A DNA stretch of 64,000 bases from Pyrobaculum arsenaticum DSM 13514 (GTDB taxonomy: Archaea > Thermoproteota > Thermoprotei > Thermoproteales > Thermoproteaceae), in contig NC_009376.1 in assembly GCF_000016385.1 (NCBI RefSeq), forward strand, positions 186,001-250,000, written 5' to 3'. Positions 8,246 to 14,929 of the stretch are shown piece by piece (position 1 is the stretch's first letter; every line of letters starts with the position of its first letter). The notes under the pieces were generated by a model, which was given only the letters and a program-made list of their open reading frames with translations, had not been told where the DNA came from and did no database searches. The translations under genes and the position numbers were made by a program.

Positions 8246-8950
8246 GAACCTCAGCGGGGGGAGGCCCAGTATCTCCGCCTCTCTCCTCATATGCTCCACC
8301 CCGTCGGGGCCTACCAAGTAGCGAGACCGGCGGAAGTACTCCTCCACAAGGCTTTTGCTGACGCCGAGTCTGCGCGACACGGCCTCCACTACCGGTACTG
8401 GGTTCTCGTAAAACATCGCCACGGAGTTCTCCATCTCCTCAACGGCCGCCTCCACGTCGCGGCTCCACCTCCTCGCCACCAGCACGGCGAAGAACAGAGG
8501 AGTCCCCACCCGCTCCCACCACAGCTCCCCCACGTCGACTATGTGTCTCACCCCCACGTCTGCCATTTTTAAGGCGTCGTCGCCAACGGCTAATACTTGG
8601 GAGCATTCCTCAAGTCCCCTCCACGGATCTTCTACCCTCCTAAACGAGATCCCCATCAATCGGCTTACTACCCTCGCGCTGACGGTGGTTTCAGACACGG
8701 CGCACGGCCCCTTCTCGCCTTTCCCCTCGAAGAGCCTAGCCGAGATGATGGGCCCAACGGCGTATATGGCAAGCCTCGGGACGATTGGGAGCCCCAACTC
8801 AGCCGCCAAGGTGATCGGCACAAAGCCCAAGTCGGCGGCGCAGTCGGCTATGAGTCTCGCCGCTTCCAAGTTGCCGCCCTCCACCACCTCCAGCCTGGCC
8901 CGCCAGAAGAGGGGCTCGCTGTGGGCGTACTTTATCCTGACAACTCTCAC
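8210..8950 (-). CDS. mqnA: Chorismate dehydratase MqnA, futalosine pathway
   Basis: 246 residues with the fold and motifs of MqnA, a periplasmic-binding-protein-like enzyme that dehydrates chorismate to 3-enolpyruvoyl-benzoate, first step of futalosine-dependent menaquinone synthesis. Visible features are the N-terminal VRIKYAHSEPL, the binding-site stretch SETTVSARV, the central VGDDALK and the ELWWERVGTPLFFAV segment. Start is GTG at 8950 with a TTTAAAAG box at 8972-8979. It lies close to mqnC and mqnE, which supports the assignment. Confidence 0.88.
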   Translation of the reverse strand: MRVVRIKYAHSEPLFWRARLEVVEGGNLEAARLIADCAADLGFVPITLAAELGLPIVPRLAIYAVGPIISARLFEGKGEKGPCAVSETTVSARVVSRLMGISFRRVEDPWRGLEECSQVLAVGDDALKMADVGVRHIVDVGELWWERVGTPLFFAVLVARRWSRDVEAAVEEMENSVAMFYENPVPVVEAVSRRLGVSKSLVEEYFRRSRYLVGPDGVEHMRREAEILGLPPLRFLEAHSPDKGLL

Positions 8951-9040
8951 CGCCGAGCCCCCAAACGCCGCTTTTAAACATTATGTCGGAAATACCCTTC
9001 TAGGAAAAACTAGGTTTTTAACAAAGGCTGTTCTTGAGAT

Positions 9041-9085
9041 ATGCCGTGCAAGAAAAAGAAGAACAACGAGAAGTCCTCTAATTAG
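9041..9085 (+). CDS. Candidate leaderless microprotein, 14 aa
   Basis: An ATG at 9041 opens a 14-codon frame, MPCKKKKNNEKSSN, ending TAG at 9083-9085, exactly abutting the end of the convergent methyltransferase gene. A TTTTTAAC box at 9015-9021 sits 25 nt upstream, the usual leaderless spacing. The product is highly basic with one Cys. Only the promoter spacing and tidy fit support it. Confidence 0.3.
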   Translation: MPCKKKKNNEKSSN

Positions 9086-9640
9086 TCATACCTTTTTTGC
9101 CACAGCAACCAGTAGGGGGAACCGTTTTTCCACCACTGTGTGGAACCCCCTCTCCAGCACCGATTTGAGGCACTCCTCGGTGCAACCGTGGGAGCCTACC
9201 AGCGGCATCCTCCGCAGATCAACCTCCACGACTACGAAGTAGCCCCCTGGCTTCAAGACGCGTCTCACCTCCTCGACGGAGCCCTCGTGGTCCCCCCAGT
9301 GATGAACAGTAAAGAGGGCCACAGCGGCGTTGAAAGCCTCGCCTCTAAACGGTGCCTTGAAGCTGACGCCGATCGTCGACACGCCGGGAGCCCTGCGCTG
9401 GGCGCGCTTCAGCATCGGCGGAGAGGCGTCTAGGCCGACAGCCTTGTACCCGCCTTGCTCCAGCTTCCTCAACAGCGCCCCCACGCCGGGTCCTATCTCC
9501 AGGACGTAGTTTCCCGGAGGGACTAGCCTCGTGACGTACCTATAGGCCAGCCCGTAGGCCCAGTCAAATACCTTGAGAGACACCAGCAGGTTGTAAAACG
9601 TAGCGCTCCTCTCGCCGAACGTCTCCATGGCCGTTGCCAT
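9086..9640 (-). CDS. SAM-dependent methyltransferase, possibly menaquinone C-methylation
   Basis: A 184-residue class I methyltransferase: SAM motif I EIGPGVGALL, motif II acidic GLDAS, and the post-motif VRRVLKPGGYFVVVEVD. It follows mqnC by 2 bp on the same strand, so it is probably co-transcribed. A demethylmenaquinone or related quinone methyltransferase role is therefore plausible, but the sequence is a generic UbiE-like enzyme and the substrate is inferred from context only. Confidence 0.75.
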   Translation of the reverse strand: MATAMETFGERSATFYNLLVSLKVFDWAYGLAYRYVTRLVPPGNYVLEIGPGVGALLRKLEQGGYKAVGLDASPPMLKRAQRRAPGVSTIGVSFKAPFRGEAFNAAVALFTVHHWGDHEGSVEEVRRVLKPGGYFVVVEVDLRRMPLVGSHGCTEECLKSVLERGFHTVVEKRFPLLVAVAKKV

Positions 9641-9642
9641 AC

Positions 9643-10686
9643 TTAGTAGTAGGCCACAGCCCTGTAGAGGTTGTCCCGCTCCGCCGGCCTAAACCCGGCG
9701 TCTCGGATAATGTTGACGACGTCTGTCTTCCTGTCGATGGGGGCCTCTGCCCTTACCCACTCCAAGACCTTCTCTTCGTAGAGGGTCCCACCGAAGTCGT
9801 CGGCGCCGAAATACAGCGCCAGCTGGGCGGTCTCGGGGCCTGTGGTGAGCCACCCGGCCTGTATGTGGGGGATGAGGCCGTTGAACACTATGCGGGCTAC
9901 GGCGACCATCCTCAGCAGGGTGGCCGAGGTCTTGGGGTATGGGATCTTCTTCCCAAGCTCGCTCGTCCCGGGCTCGAAGTTCCACGCGATGAACGCCACG
10001 AAGCCGCCGGTCTTGGCCTGGAGCTGGGCGATTTTGTACATGTGCTCTGCTATGTCGCTGGGCGTCTCCACGTGGCCATACATCATCGTCGCCGAGGACA
10101 GGATGCCGGCCTTATGCGCCTCCTCCATAATCCGGAGCCAAGTATCGCTGTCGATCTTCTTCGGCGCTATGATCTTCCTGACATCGTCGACGAGGATCTC
10201 CCCGCCGCCCCCTGGCATAGACTCCATCCCCGCCGCCTTAAGCCTCTCCAGCACCTCCCTGTAAGTGGCCCTCTCCCGCCTCGCGAGGTACTCCACCTCC
10301 AGAGGAGACAGGGCGTGGATCGCGATGTGCGGCGCCTTGGCCTTGATGGCGCGGAACAGCTCCTCGAAGTACTCAATGCCGATTTCGGGGTTGACCCCGC
10401 CCTGTATTAAAACCTGCCTAATGCCGTACTTCGCGTCTACGGCGAGGACCCTCTTCACGGCCTCCTCCACAGAGTACGCATACGCCTCCGGGTGGCGGGG
10501 CGGGCGGTAGAAGGCGCAGAAGGAGCACCCGACAACGCAGACGTTTGTGTAGTTCAGGACCATGTTTGGTATGAAGGTGGCTAAGTCCCCATATAGCCTC
10601 GTCCTGATCTCGTAAGCCCTCCTCCCAAGCTCCCACAAGTCCGCCTTCAGTAGATCTTCAATATAACTCCTGCTGGGAACGTCCAT
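9643..10686 (-). CDS. mqnC: Cyclic dehypoxanthinyl futalosine synthase MqnC
   Basis: A radical-SAM enzyme with the CxxxCxxC cluster motif at Cys50, Cys54 and Cys57 (NVCVVGCSFCAFY), the family's QGGVNP and MPGGGGEILVDDVR motifs, and the C-terminal YFGADDFGGT. It cyclises dehypoxanthine futalosine. The longest frame starts at 10704, but an A/T box (TTTTAAAT) lies directly before that ATG, so the start is taken as ATG 10686, 25 nt below the box (347 aa). Close paralogue of mqnE at 12671; GGGGE plus GADDFGG favours the MqnC role here. Confidence 0.88.
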   Translation of the reverse strand: MDVPSRSYIEDLLKADLWELGRRAYEIRTRLYGDLATFIPNMVLNYTNVCVVGCSFCAFYRPPRHPEAYAYSVEEAVKRVLAVDAKYGIRQVLIQGGVNPEIGIEYFEELFRAIKAKAPHIAIHALSPLEVEYLARRERATYREVLERLKAAGMESMPGGGGEILVDDVRKIIAPKKIDSDTWLRIMEEAHKAGILSSATMMYGHVETPSDIAEHMYKIAQLQAKTGGFVAFIAWNFEPGTSELGKKIPYPKTSATLLRMVAVARIVFNGLIPHIQAGWLTTGPETAQLALYFGADDFGGTLYEEKVLEWVRAEAPIDRKTDVVNIIRDAGFRPAERDNLYRAVAYY

Positions 10687-10825
10687 GGTCTCTGCTTTTA
10701 GCATATTTAAAACATTCGCCGCGAAGCCAAAAATTAAATAGCCGGAGGTGTGAGGATGGGGTCTACAAAATACTCTCTGAACGGCTACCCGTCCCCCTTA
10801 CCACTACACCTCAATGCCTTCGTCT

Positions 10826-10985
10826 CTAGCAAATTTTCTCCGCCTCTTTTACAATTTCGCCACTGTCTACTGTTCTAGCTTTACCTGTGGCCTTCTCTGC
10901 GGCTTTGTCGCCATGGTATATACACCTTCGCTCCTGAAATCTTGCCTCCCGCCCTCTTAGTAGTCTACGGCGTTAGGCTTGAACG
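10826..10985 (-). pseudogene. Remnant of an unidentified small basic protein gene
   Basis: The minus strand encodes, ending at a TAG at 10826-10828, a Lys/Glu/Ala-rich stretch (DKAAEKATGK, then GEIVKEAEKIC) with normal codon use. Just upstream, in another frame, GGKISGAKVYIPW continues the same kind of sequence. One small indel near the CCATGG at about 10911 separates them and no start is clear. It looks like the 3' end of a decayed gene; the family is not recognised. Confidence 0.35.
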
Positions 10986-11107
10986 ACCCCTCATTCAAAA
11001 TTGCGCGCAACGCCGGCTGTACACGGTGTACTTTTAAGCTTGATCACCCTATTATTAATCAATGGTTAAAATAGTGAGCAAAACAGAAATATGGAGTCCA
11101 TTTGTGT

Positions 11108-11121
11108 CCCCCCCCCCCCCC
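11108..11121. repeat. Homopolymer run of 14 C
   Basis: Fourteen consecutive C (14 G on the minus strand), much longer than any other G/C run in the window. Such runs slip readily during replication, so length is likely to differ between cells and in sequence assembly. It lies 29 nt upstream of the structured-RNA candidate, outside any gene. Confidence 0.95.
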
Positions 11122-11149
11122 GTTTCGGGCAGGGCGGGGTGACCCTTGC

Positions 11150-11288
11150 ACACGGGCCTAAAGCGGGCTTAGCCCGCCGAGGGGGCGCCAACCCTTCAGG
11201 CGCGGCCTATCCGTGCGGGCAGTAGCGCTTGCACGGATCCCGTGTCCCCCAGGGCGCCCGGAGGGGATAGGGATGTGCAGAGATCCCC
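11150..11288. ncRNA. Candidate structured RNA of unknown family
   Basis: Hand folding gives nested helices: a closing 7-bp helix ACACGGG (11150-11156) with CCCGTGT (11239-11245); inside it three hairpins, GCGGGC/GCCCGC (11163-11168 with 11172-11177), GCGCC/GGCGC (11185-11189 with 11199-11203) and an 8-bp ATCCGTGC/GCACGGAT (11209-11216 with 11231-11238); then a fourth hairpin GGGGAT/ATCCCC (11263-11268 with 11283-11288). It is far more GC-rich than its flanks, as expected of RNA genes in a hyperthermophile. A/T boxes exist on both sides, so strand is open. I did not find the conserved cores of SRP RNA, RNase P RNA, 5S rRNA or tRNA. Confidence 0.5.
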
Positions 11289-11373
11289 GCCCACAATTGA
11301 TATAACATCATCGGGTCACACGTTGCGAGCGCCGGCTATGCTGTCAAAAATGGCGTTGAGCGGCGAGTTATTG

Positions 11374-11706
11374 CTAACATATCTTCACAGATACGTCGAT
11401 GAACTTGGCGTACCACTCGGCGTACTGCTTAGGCGTAGCGAAGTGCAACTCCACGGGCGCAAGTCTTCCGAGCGCCTCCTTCACCGCAACAGCGATCCTC
11501 GCCCTCTCTAGAGCGTCGTCGGGTGCCCTCTCGCTTATTATCAACACATCGATATCGCTGTCGGCTGCCCAATCCCCTCTCGCGACGCTACCGAAGACGT
11601 AGACCTTCGCATCGGGCAGATACCTCCTGACCTCTTCGCAGATCCTTTCAGCGATAGCCCTCCACTCCTTAATGGCGCGGACCCTCTCAACTCCCCAATT
11701 TAACAT
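11374..11706 (-). CDS. MNT-domain minimal nucleotidyltransferase
   Basis: 110 residues with the polymerase-beta-type nucleotidyltransferase core: GSVARGDW followed by DSDIDVLII, giving the GS...DxD metal-binding pattern. It overlaps the upstream HEPN gene by 20 bp. MNT/HEPN pairs act as type VII-like toxin-antitoxin modules in which MNT modifies and neutralises the HEPN ribonuclease, or form related two-subunit complexes. Both partners look intact here. Confidence 0.85.
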   Translation of the reverse strand: MLNWGVERVRAIKEWRAIAERICEEVRRYLPDAKVYVFGSVARGDWAADSDIDVLIISERAPDDALERARIAVAVKEALGRLAPVELHFATPKQYAEWYAKFIDVSVKIC

Positions 11707-12070
11707 ACCTCTCCACGAAGGCCTTCGCCACGTCCACTAAATGCTCCACGATATCCCTCCTGTACTCTCTCGGTAGGTATCTGGCGCCGATGTACGCGTC
11801 CATCATAACCTCTATCGCGTATTTGTTTTCCGTGTAGAAATCCCATATCTCGGGCATGTGTTCCCTGATCAATTCAAACAAGGCTCTCAGATCGTGGGTG
11901 TGGGGGTAGCTACCGAAGTCGCGGGCTAGCAGATACTTCAGCGCTAGTTGTACTGCCTGCTCGGCGTGGAACGCCGCTAGATCCGTCCTGCCCGCTCGTA
12001 AATCGTCCTGCGCCGCTTCCAGAAATTCCAGCGCCCTCCTCCTCAAAAACTCCACCTCGCGCCTTCCCAC
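11687..12070 (-). CDS. HEPN-domain protein, partner of MNT
   Basis: A helical HEPN protein: FHAEQAVQLALKYLL is the family's central helix and ARYLPREYRRD replaces the RxxxxxH-type motif region. The frame runs up to 12136, but a TTAATAACC box near 12095 and GTG at 12070 give the standard leaderless spacing, so a 127-residue protein is preferred. A conserved His after the Arg is not clear, so ribonuclease activity is uncertain. First gene of the HEPN-MNT unit. Confidence 0.8.
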   Translation of the reverse strand: MGRREVEFLRRRALEFLEAAQDDLRAGRTDLAAFHAEQAVQLALKYLLARDFGSYPHTHDLRALFELIREHMPEIWDFYTENKYAIEVMMDAYIGARYLPREYRRDIVEHLVDVAKAFVERYVKLGS

Positions 12071-12111
12071 AATTTCTGTCGGCAAAGGGTTATTAATAGT
12101 AATGCGCCCTA

Positions 12112-12577
12112 GACGTGGCGTCGTGCGAGGGAGCAACGAGAGAGGCTTTGGAAGAGCCGAGGATGCGGCGGAGGAGTTGCTTCGAGGTGAGGATTAGGCC
12201 GGTGTGGCTGGGACAATGAGAGGAGGCGACGGTGAATGGCGTCGCGGTTAAAATTGTAGACTTCGAGGTGTCTTTCAATGACGTGAATGTGTCTTGTACC
12301 TTATCCGCCGAGCCTTGCAAGCCGAGGGTCGCTACGAAGAGGTCGAGGCGGTGAAGAGCAGGACTCTACCGCGACGAGTAGCAAAGTTCAAAACATAACC
12401 CACGCCAGCGTGAGGATGAATAGGCTGGATGAGACAGCCGCGTTGATAGCCGTTAGAGTGCAGGGAGGCGACAAGGAAGAGAAGAACAGGATAATCGAAG
12501 TCGCGACGAAAGGCTAGATCCTCACACTTGACAAATCGCTAACCTTGGCTAAGCACGACAAGGATCTGCTAGATTGA
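12112..12577 (+). pseudogene. Decayed PaREP2-like gene remnant
   Basis: Coding-quality stretches appear in changing frames: AEDAAEELLRGE, then FEVRIRPVWLGQ with an in-frame TGA near 12220, VNGVAVKIVDFEVSF and CTLSAEPCKP, then ITHASVRMNRLDETAALI, VQGGDKEEKNR, and finally ILTLDKSLTLAKHDKDLLD. At least two frameshifts and two stops separate them. The pieces recall the long PaREP2-type repeat proteins of Pyrobaculum; that family call is from memory of their style and is tentative. It fills the space between the HEPN gene and mqnE. Confidence 0.5.
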
Positions 12578-12670
12578 GTTATGAGGAGCAAAGCTTCGAC
12601 ATACATCCATCACAAGGTTTTTCACACGATATGGTATGTAAAATTTTAATAATAATAAACGAATCAGCGC

Positions 12671-13750
12671 GTGCCCGGCGTCCAGGAGGTTGTCGAAATG
12701 GCTGAGAGAGGCTTAAACCGCTCAGATGCCCTTTACCTCATGCGCGAAGCGGACGTCTTCACCTTGGCCAAAGCCGCTGAGGAGCTGACGCGGAAGTACT
12801 ACGGCGGCGTTGTGACCTTCGTCAACAACGTGGTTATCAACTACTCGAACGTGTGCGTTGCCAAATGCCCCATCTGCGCCTTCTATAGGCTCCCCGGCCA
12901 CGGGGAGGGCTACGTGAGGAAGCCCGGGGAGGTGGCGGCGATGGTGGAGCGCTTTGCGAAAGAGCTCGGCGTCACCGAGCTCCACATAAACGGCGGCTTC
13001 AACCCTTTCCTGACGCCGGAGTACTTCGATGAGCTGTTCCGAGAGGTGAAGAGGAGGGTTCCCCGCGTGGCGATAAAGGGTCCCACCATGGCTGAGGTGG
13101 ACTACTACGCCAAGCTGTGGCGCGTCTCGCGGCAGGAGGTCCTATCGCGCTGGAAAGAGGCGGGGCTAGACGCCATTTCGGGCGGCGGCGCCGAGATATT
13201 CGCAGAGGAGGTCAGGAAGGTGGTTGCCCCCCACAAGATATCTGGCGAAGAGTGGCTCGAAATTGCGGAGCTGGCCCACAAGATGGGCATACCCAGCAAC
13301 GCCACCATGCTCTACGGACACGTGGAGAGAGAGGAGCACGTGGTAGACCACATATTCCGCGTCAAGGACCTCCAGGAGAGGACTGGGGGCCTCCTCCTCT
13401 TCATCCCCGTTAAGTTCAACCCAGATAACACGGAGCTCAAGGCGAGGGGGGTCGTCGCGAGGCCGGCCCCCTCCACCTACGACGTGAAGGTGGTGGCCAT
13501 AGCGAGGCTGATCCTAGGGGACAGGCTAAAGGTGGCTGCCTACTGGCTCTCCGTGGGCAAGAAGCTGGCCTCCACCCTCCTACTTGCCGGCGCCAACGAC
13601 CTAGTGGGGACGATGTACAACGAGGCTGTGCTCACCTCGGCCGGGGCGAGGCACAGCGCGTCGGTGGAGGAGTTGGCAGAAATTGCAAGAGAGGTGGGCA
13701 AAACACCTGCACTGAGGGACACATTCCACAGAGTACTGGCCTACTTGTAG
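12671..13750 (+). CDS. mqnE: Aminofutalosine synthase MqnE
   Basis: A 359-residue radical-SAM enzyme of the MqnC/MqnE family: cluster motif Cys62-x3-Cys66-x2-Cys69 (NVCVAKCPICAFY), NGGFNP, GGGAEIFAEEVR and GANDLVGTMYNEAV. MqnE joins 3-enolpyruvoyl-benzoate to SAM to give aminofutalosine, the step after MqnA. GTG start at 12671, 25 nt below a TTTTAATA box. Divergent from the mqnA/mqnC block but within 2 kb, so the pathway is clustered without being one operon. Confidence 0.85.
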   Translation: MPGVQEVVEMAERGLNRSDALYLMREADVFTLAKAAEELTRKYYGGVVTFVNNVVINYSNVCVAKCPICAFYRLPGHGEGYVRKPGEVAAMVERFAKELGVTELHINGGFNPFLTPEYFDELFREVKRRVPRVAIKGPTMAEVDYYAKLWRVSRQEVLSRWKEAGLDAISGGGAEIFAEEVRKVVAPHKISGEEWLEIAELAHKMGIPSNATMLYGHVEREEHVVDHIFRVKDLQERTGGLLLFIPVKFNPDNTELKARGVVARPAPSTYDVKVVAIARLILGDRLKVAAYWLSVGKKLASTLLLAGANDLVGTMYNEAVLTSAGARHSASVEELAEIAREVGKTPALRDTFHRVLAYL

Positions 13751-14055
13751 GCAACTACAAGCTCAAGGACCCCCGCCACGTTGATCACGTCGCCAAGCCT
13801 CAGCGGCGTCTTCCCCATCCCCCGGATGTCCACTCCATTTAGAAAAGTACCATTGGTGCTACCAAGGTCCTCCACGAAGTAGGTGCCCTCCAGGTACTCC
13901 ACTGCGAAGTGGCGCCTAGAAATAAAAACACTACGCGGGTGCCAGCTGAAATAAGCCCTTCCAAACACCCTCTGCCCCTCCACTCTGTACTCGGCGCGGC
14001 CGTCCACTGTTCTAAGCACAAGAGCTGGAGAGACCTCCACGATGAAGACCTCCAT
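13741..14055 (-). CDS. FHA-domain protein
   Basis: 104 residues that are almost entirely one forkhead-associated domain. The phosphothreonine-binding residues are visible: FGRAYFSWHP for the Gly-Arg loop, ISRRHFAVEY for Ser-Arg-x-x-His, and DLGSTNGTFLNG for the Asn-Gly turn. It should bind phosphorylated partners. The frame opens at 14100; ATG at 14055 begins at the first beta-strand (MEVFIVEVSP) and is preferred. It overlaps mqnE by 10 bp tail to tail. No kinase gene is adjacent. Confidence 0.85.
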   Translation of the reverse strand: MEVFIVEVSPALVLRTVDGRAEYRVEGQRVFGRAYFSWHPRSVFISRRHFAVEYLEGTYFVEDLGSTNGTFLNGVDIRGMGKTPLRLGDVINVAGVLELVVAYK

Positions 14056-14132
14056 GTCTGAAAAAATGCGCATCTTTTTTCTGCAATACCTATTTTGCAA
14101 GAAGGGCCTTATATGCCGCCAGACGTATACAT

Positions 14133-14477
14133 GTGGATATCAGAGAGCTGATCGAGATGCAACTCGCGTTCTCCAAGGAGAAGTTCCCCCGGTTCTGGGT
14201 AATAGACGACGAAAAAGACCTCGTCCTCAGGCTTGAGTACCTCACCAACGCACTGGCCGGCGAGGTGGGGGAAGCCGCGAATCTGGTCAAGAAGGCCGTG
14301 CGGAGCACCGTCTACGGCCACGGCGATGTGAAGCTGGAAGATGTAAGGGAGGCCCTCGAAGAGGAGATCACCGACGTCTTCATCTACACTTTAACAATAG
14401 CCGGGCTCCTCGGCCTAGACCTCGAAAAGTCGTACCTAGCCAAGCTGGAGAAAAACAAGAAGAGGTTTACGCCGTAG
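14133..14477 (+). CDS. MazG-type nucleotide pyrophosphohydrolase
   Basis: 114 residues with the MazG/all-alpha NTP-PPase pattern: LAGEVGEAANLVKK provides ExxE and ALEEEITDVFIYTL provides ExxxD, together the Mg site. Such enzymes hydrolyse non-canonical NTPs to NMP and PPi for house-cleaning. GTG start at 14133, with a CTTATATG box at 14108-14115. Confidence 0.8.
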   Translation: MDIRELIEMQLAFSKEKFPRFWVIDDEKDLVLRLEYLTNALAGEVGEAANLVKKAVRSTVYGHGDVKLEDVREALEEEITDVFIYTLTIAGLLGLDLEKSYLAKLEKNKKRFTP

Positions 14478-14556
14478 AGGAACCGGAGCCCCCCTCACAG
14501 GCGGCGCCTCGGCCGTCTCTGGGGCCGATCCTGCCTTGCATAAAAAAGGCGCTGGC
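14478..14556. other. GC-rich convergent spacer with hairpins
   Basis: The 79 bp between the converging MazG-like and thiamine-binding genes contain TCGGCC/GGCCGA around 14510-14528 and CTCCGG-type repeats, followed by an A-run (ATAAAAAAGG). It may only form transcript ends on both strands. No reading frame. Confidence 0.3.
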
Positions 14557-14859
14557 TTATATCTTTTCCGCCTTCTGTACCTTCTCCTCTATGTACAGCT
14601 CCTTGTCAAACCGCCTGTCGATCTTTATGGTGTAGAGGATGCGCTGGGCCCCCATCTCCGCCAGAGCCCTTTCTATCCTCTGCAGAAGCTCGGCCAGCTG
14701 GGCGTAGGAGTCCAGCTCAACGTCAGTGAAGCCGGCGCCGGTCCGATACTTCAGTCCCATCTCCCTAATAACCTGCGTCGCCCTCTGCACGTATTTAGAT
14801 ACGCTGGGAGAGCCCGTCCCAATAGGCACCACCGAGAAGCTAACAACCATCTTGGCCAT
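14557..14859 (-). CDS. MTH1187/YkoF-like thiamine-binding protein
   Basis: 100 residues of the MTH1187 (DUF77) family: start MVVSFSVVPIGTGSPSVSKY, the central TGAGFTDVELD and the closing YTIKIDRRFDKEL. Members are tetrameric ferredoxin-like folds that bind thiamine or its pyrimidine and are thought to buffer it in the cytoplasm. ATG start with TATTTTAGG about 25 nt upstream. Monocistronic, divergent from the secreted-protein gene at 14930. Confidence 0.85.
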   Translation of the reverse strand: MAKMVVSFSVVPIGTGSPSVSKYVQRATQVIREMGLKYRTGAGFTDVELDSYAQLAELLQRIERALAEMGAQRILYTIKIDRRFDKELYIEEKVQKAEKI

Positions 14860-14929
14860 AGCGGAATCTTCCTACAGCCTAAAATAGATAACTGCGGCGC
14901 AAAGTTTATATCCCGGCGAAAAAAAAGCC

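Larger units (their letters stand above)
10740..11373. other. Long gene-free interval with decayed coding and a structured segment
   Basis: 630 bp between mqnC and the MNT gene. 10826-10985 holds a minus-strand coding remnant, 11108-11121 a run of 14 C, and 11150-11288 a strongly folding GC-rich segment; these are separate entries. The A/T-rich part 11035-11100 contains TTAAAATAG (about 11064-11072), a possible promoter for a plus-strand RNA. 11290-11373 shows nothing clear except a minus-strand GTTATATC box near 11300. Confidence 0.6.

Noticed and set aside
9634..10410. 258-codon plus-strand frame over mqnC
   Set aside because: Opposite-strand shadow of a clear radical-SAM gene; His/Pro/Arg-rich and without promoter spacing.
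11150..11288. SRP RNA, RNase P RNA or 5S rRNA at the GC-rich segment
   Set aside because: The diagnostic conserved cores of these RNAs could not be found on either strand, so only an unassigned structured RNA is proposed.
11242..11511. Plus-strand frame across the RNA candidate and MNT gene
   Set aside because: Runs antisense through a convincing MNT protein and has unnatural composition at its start.
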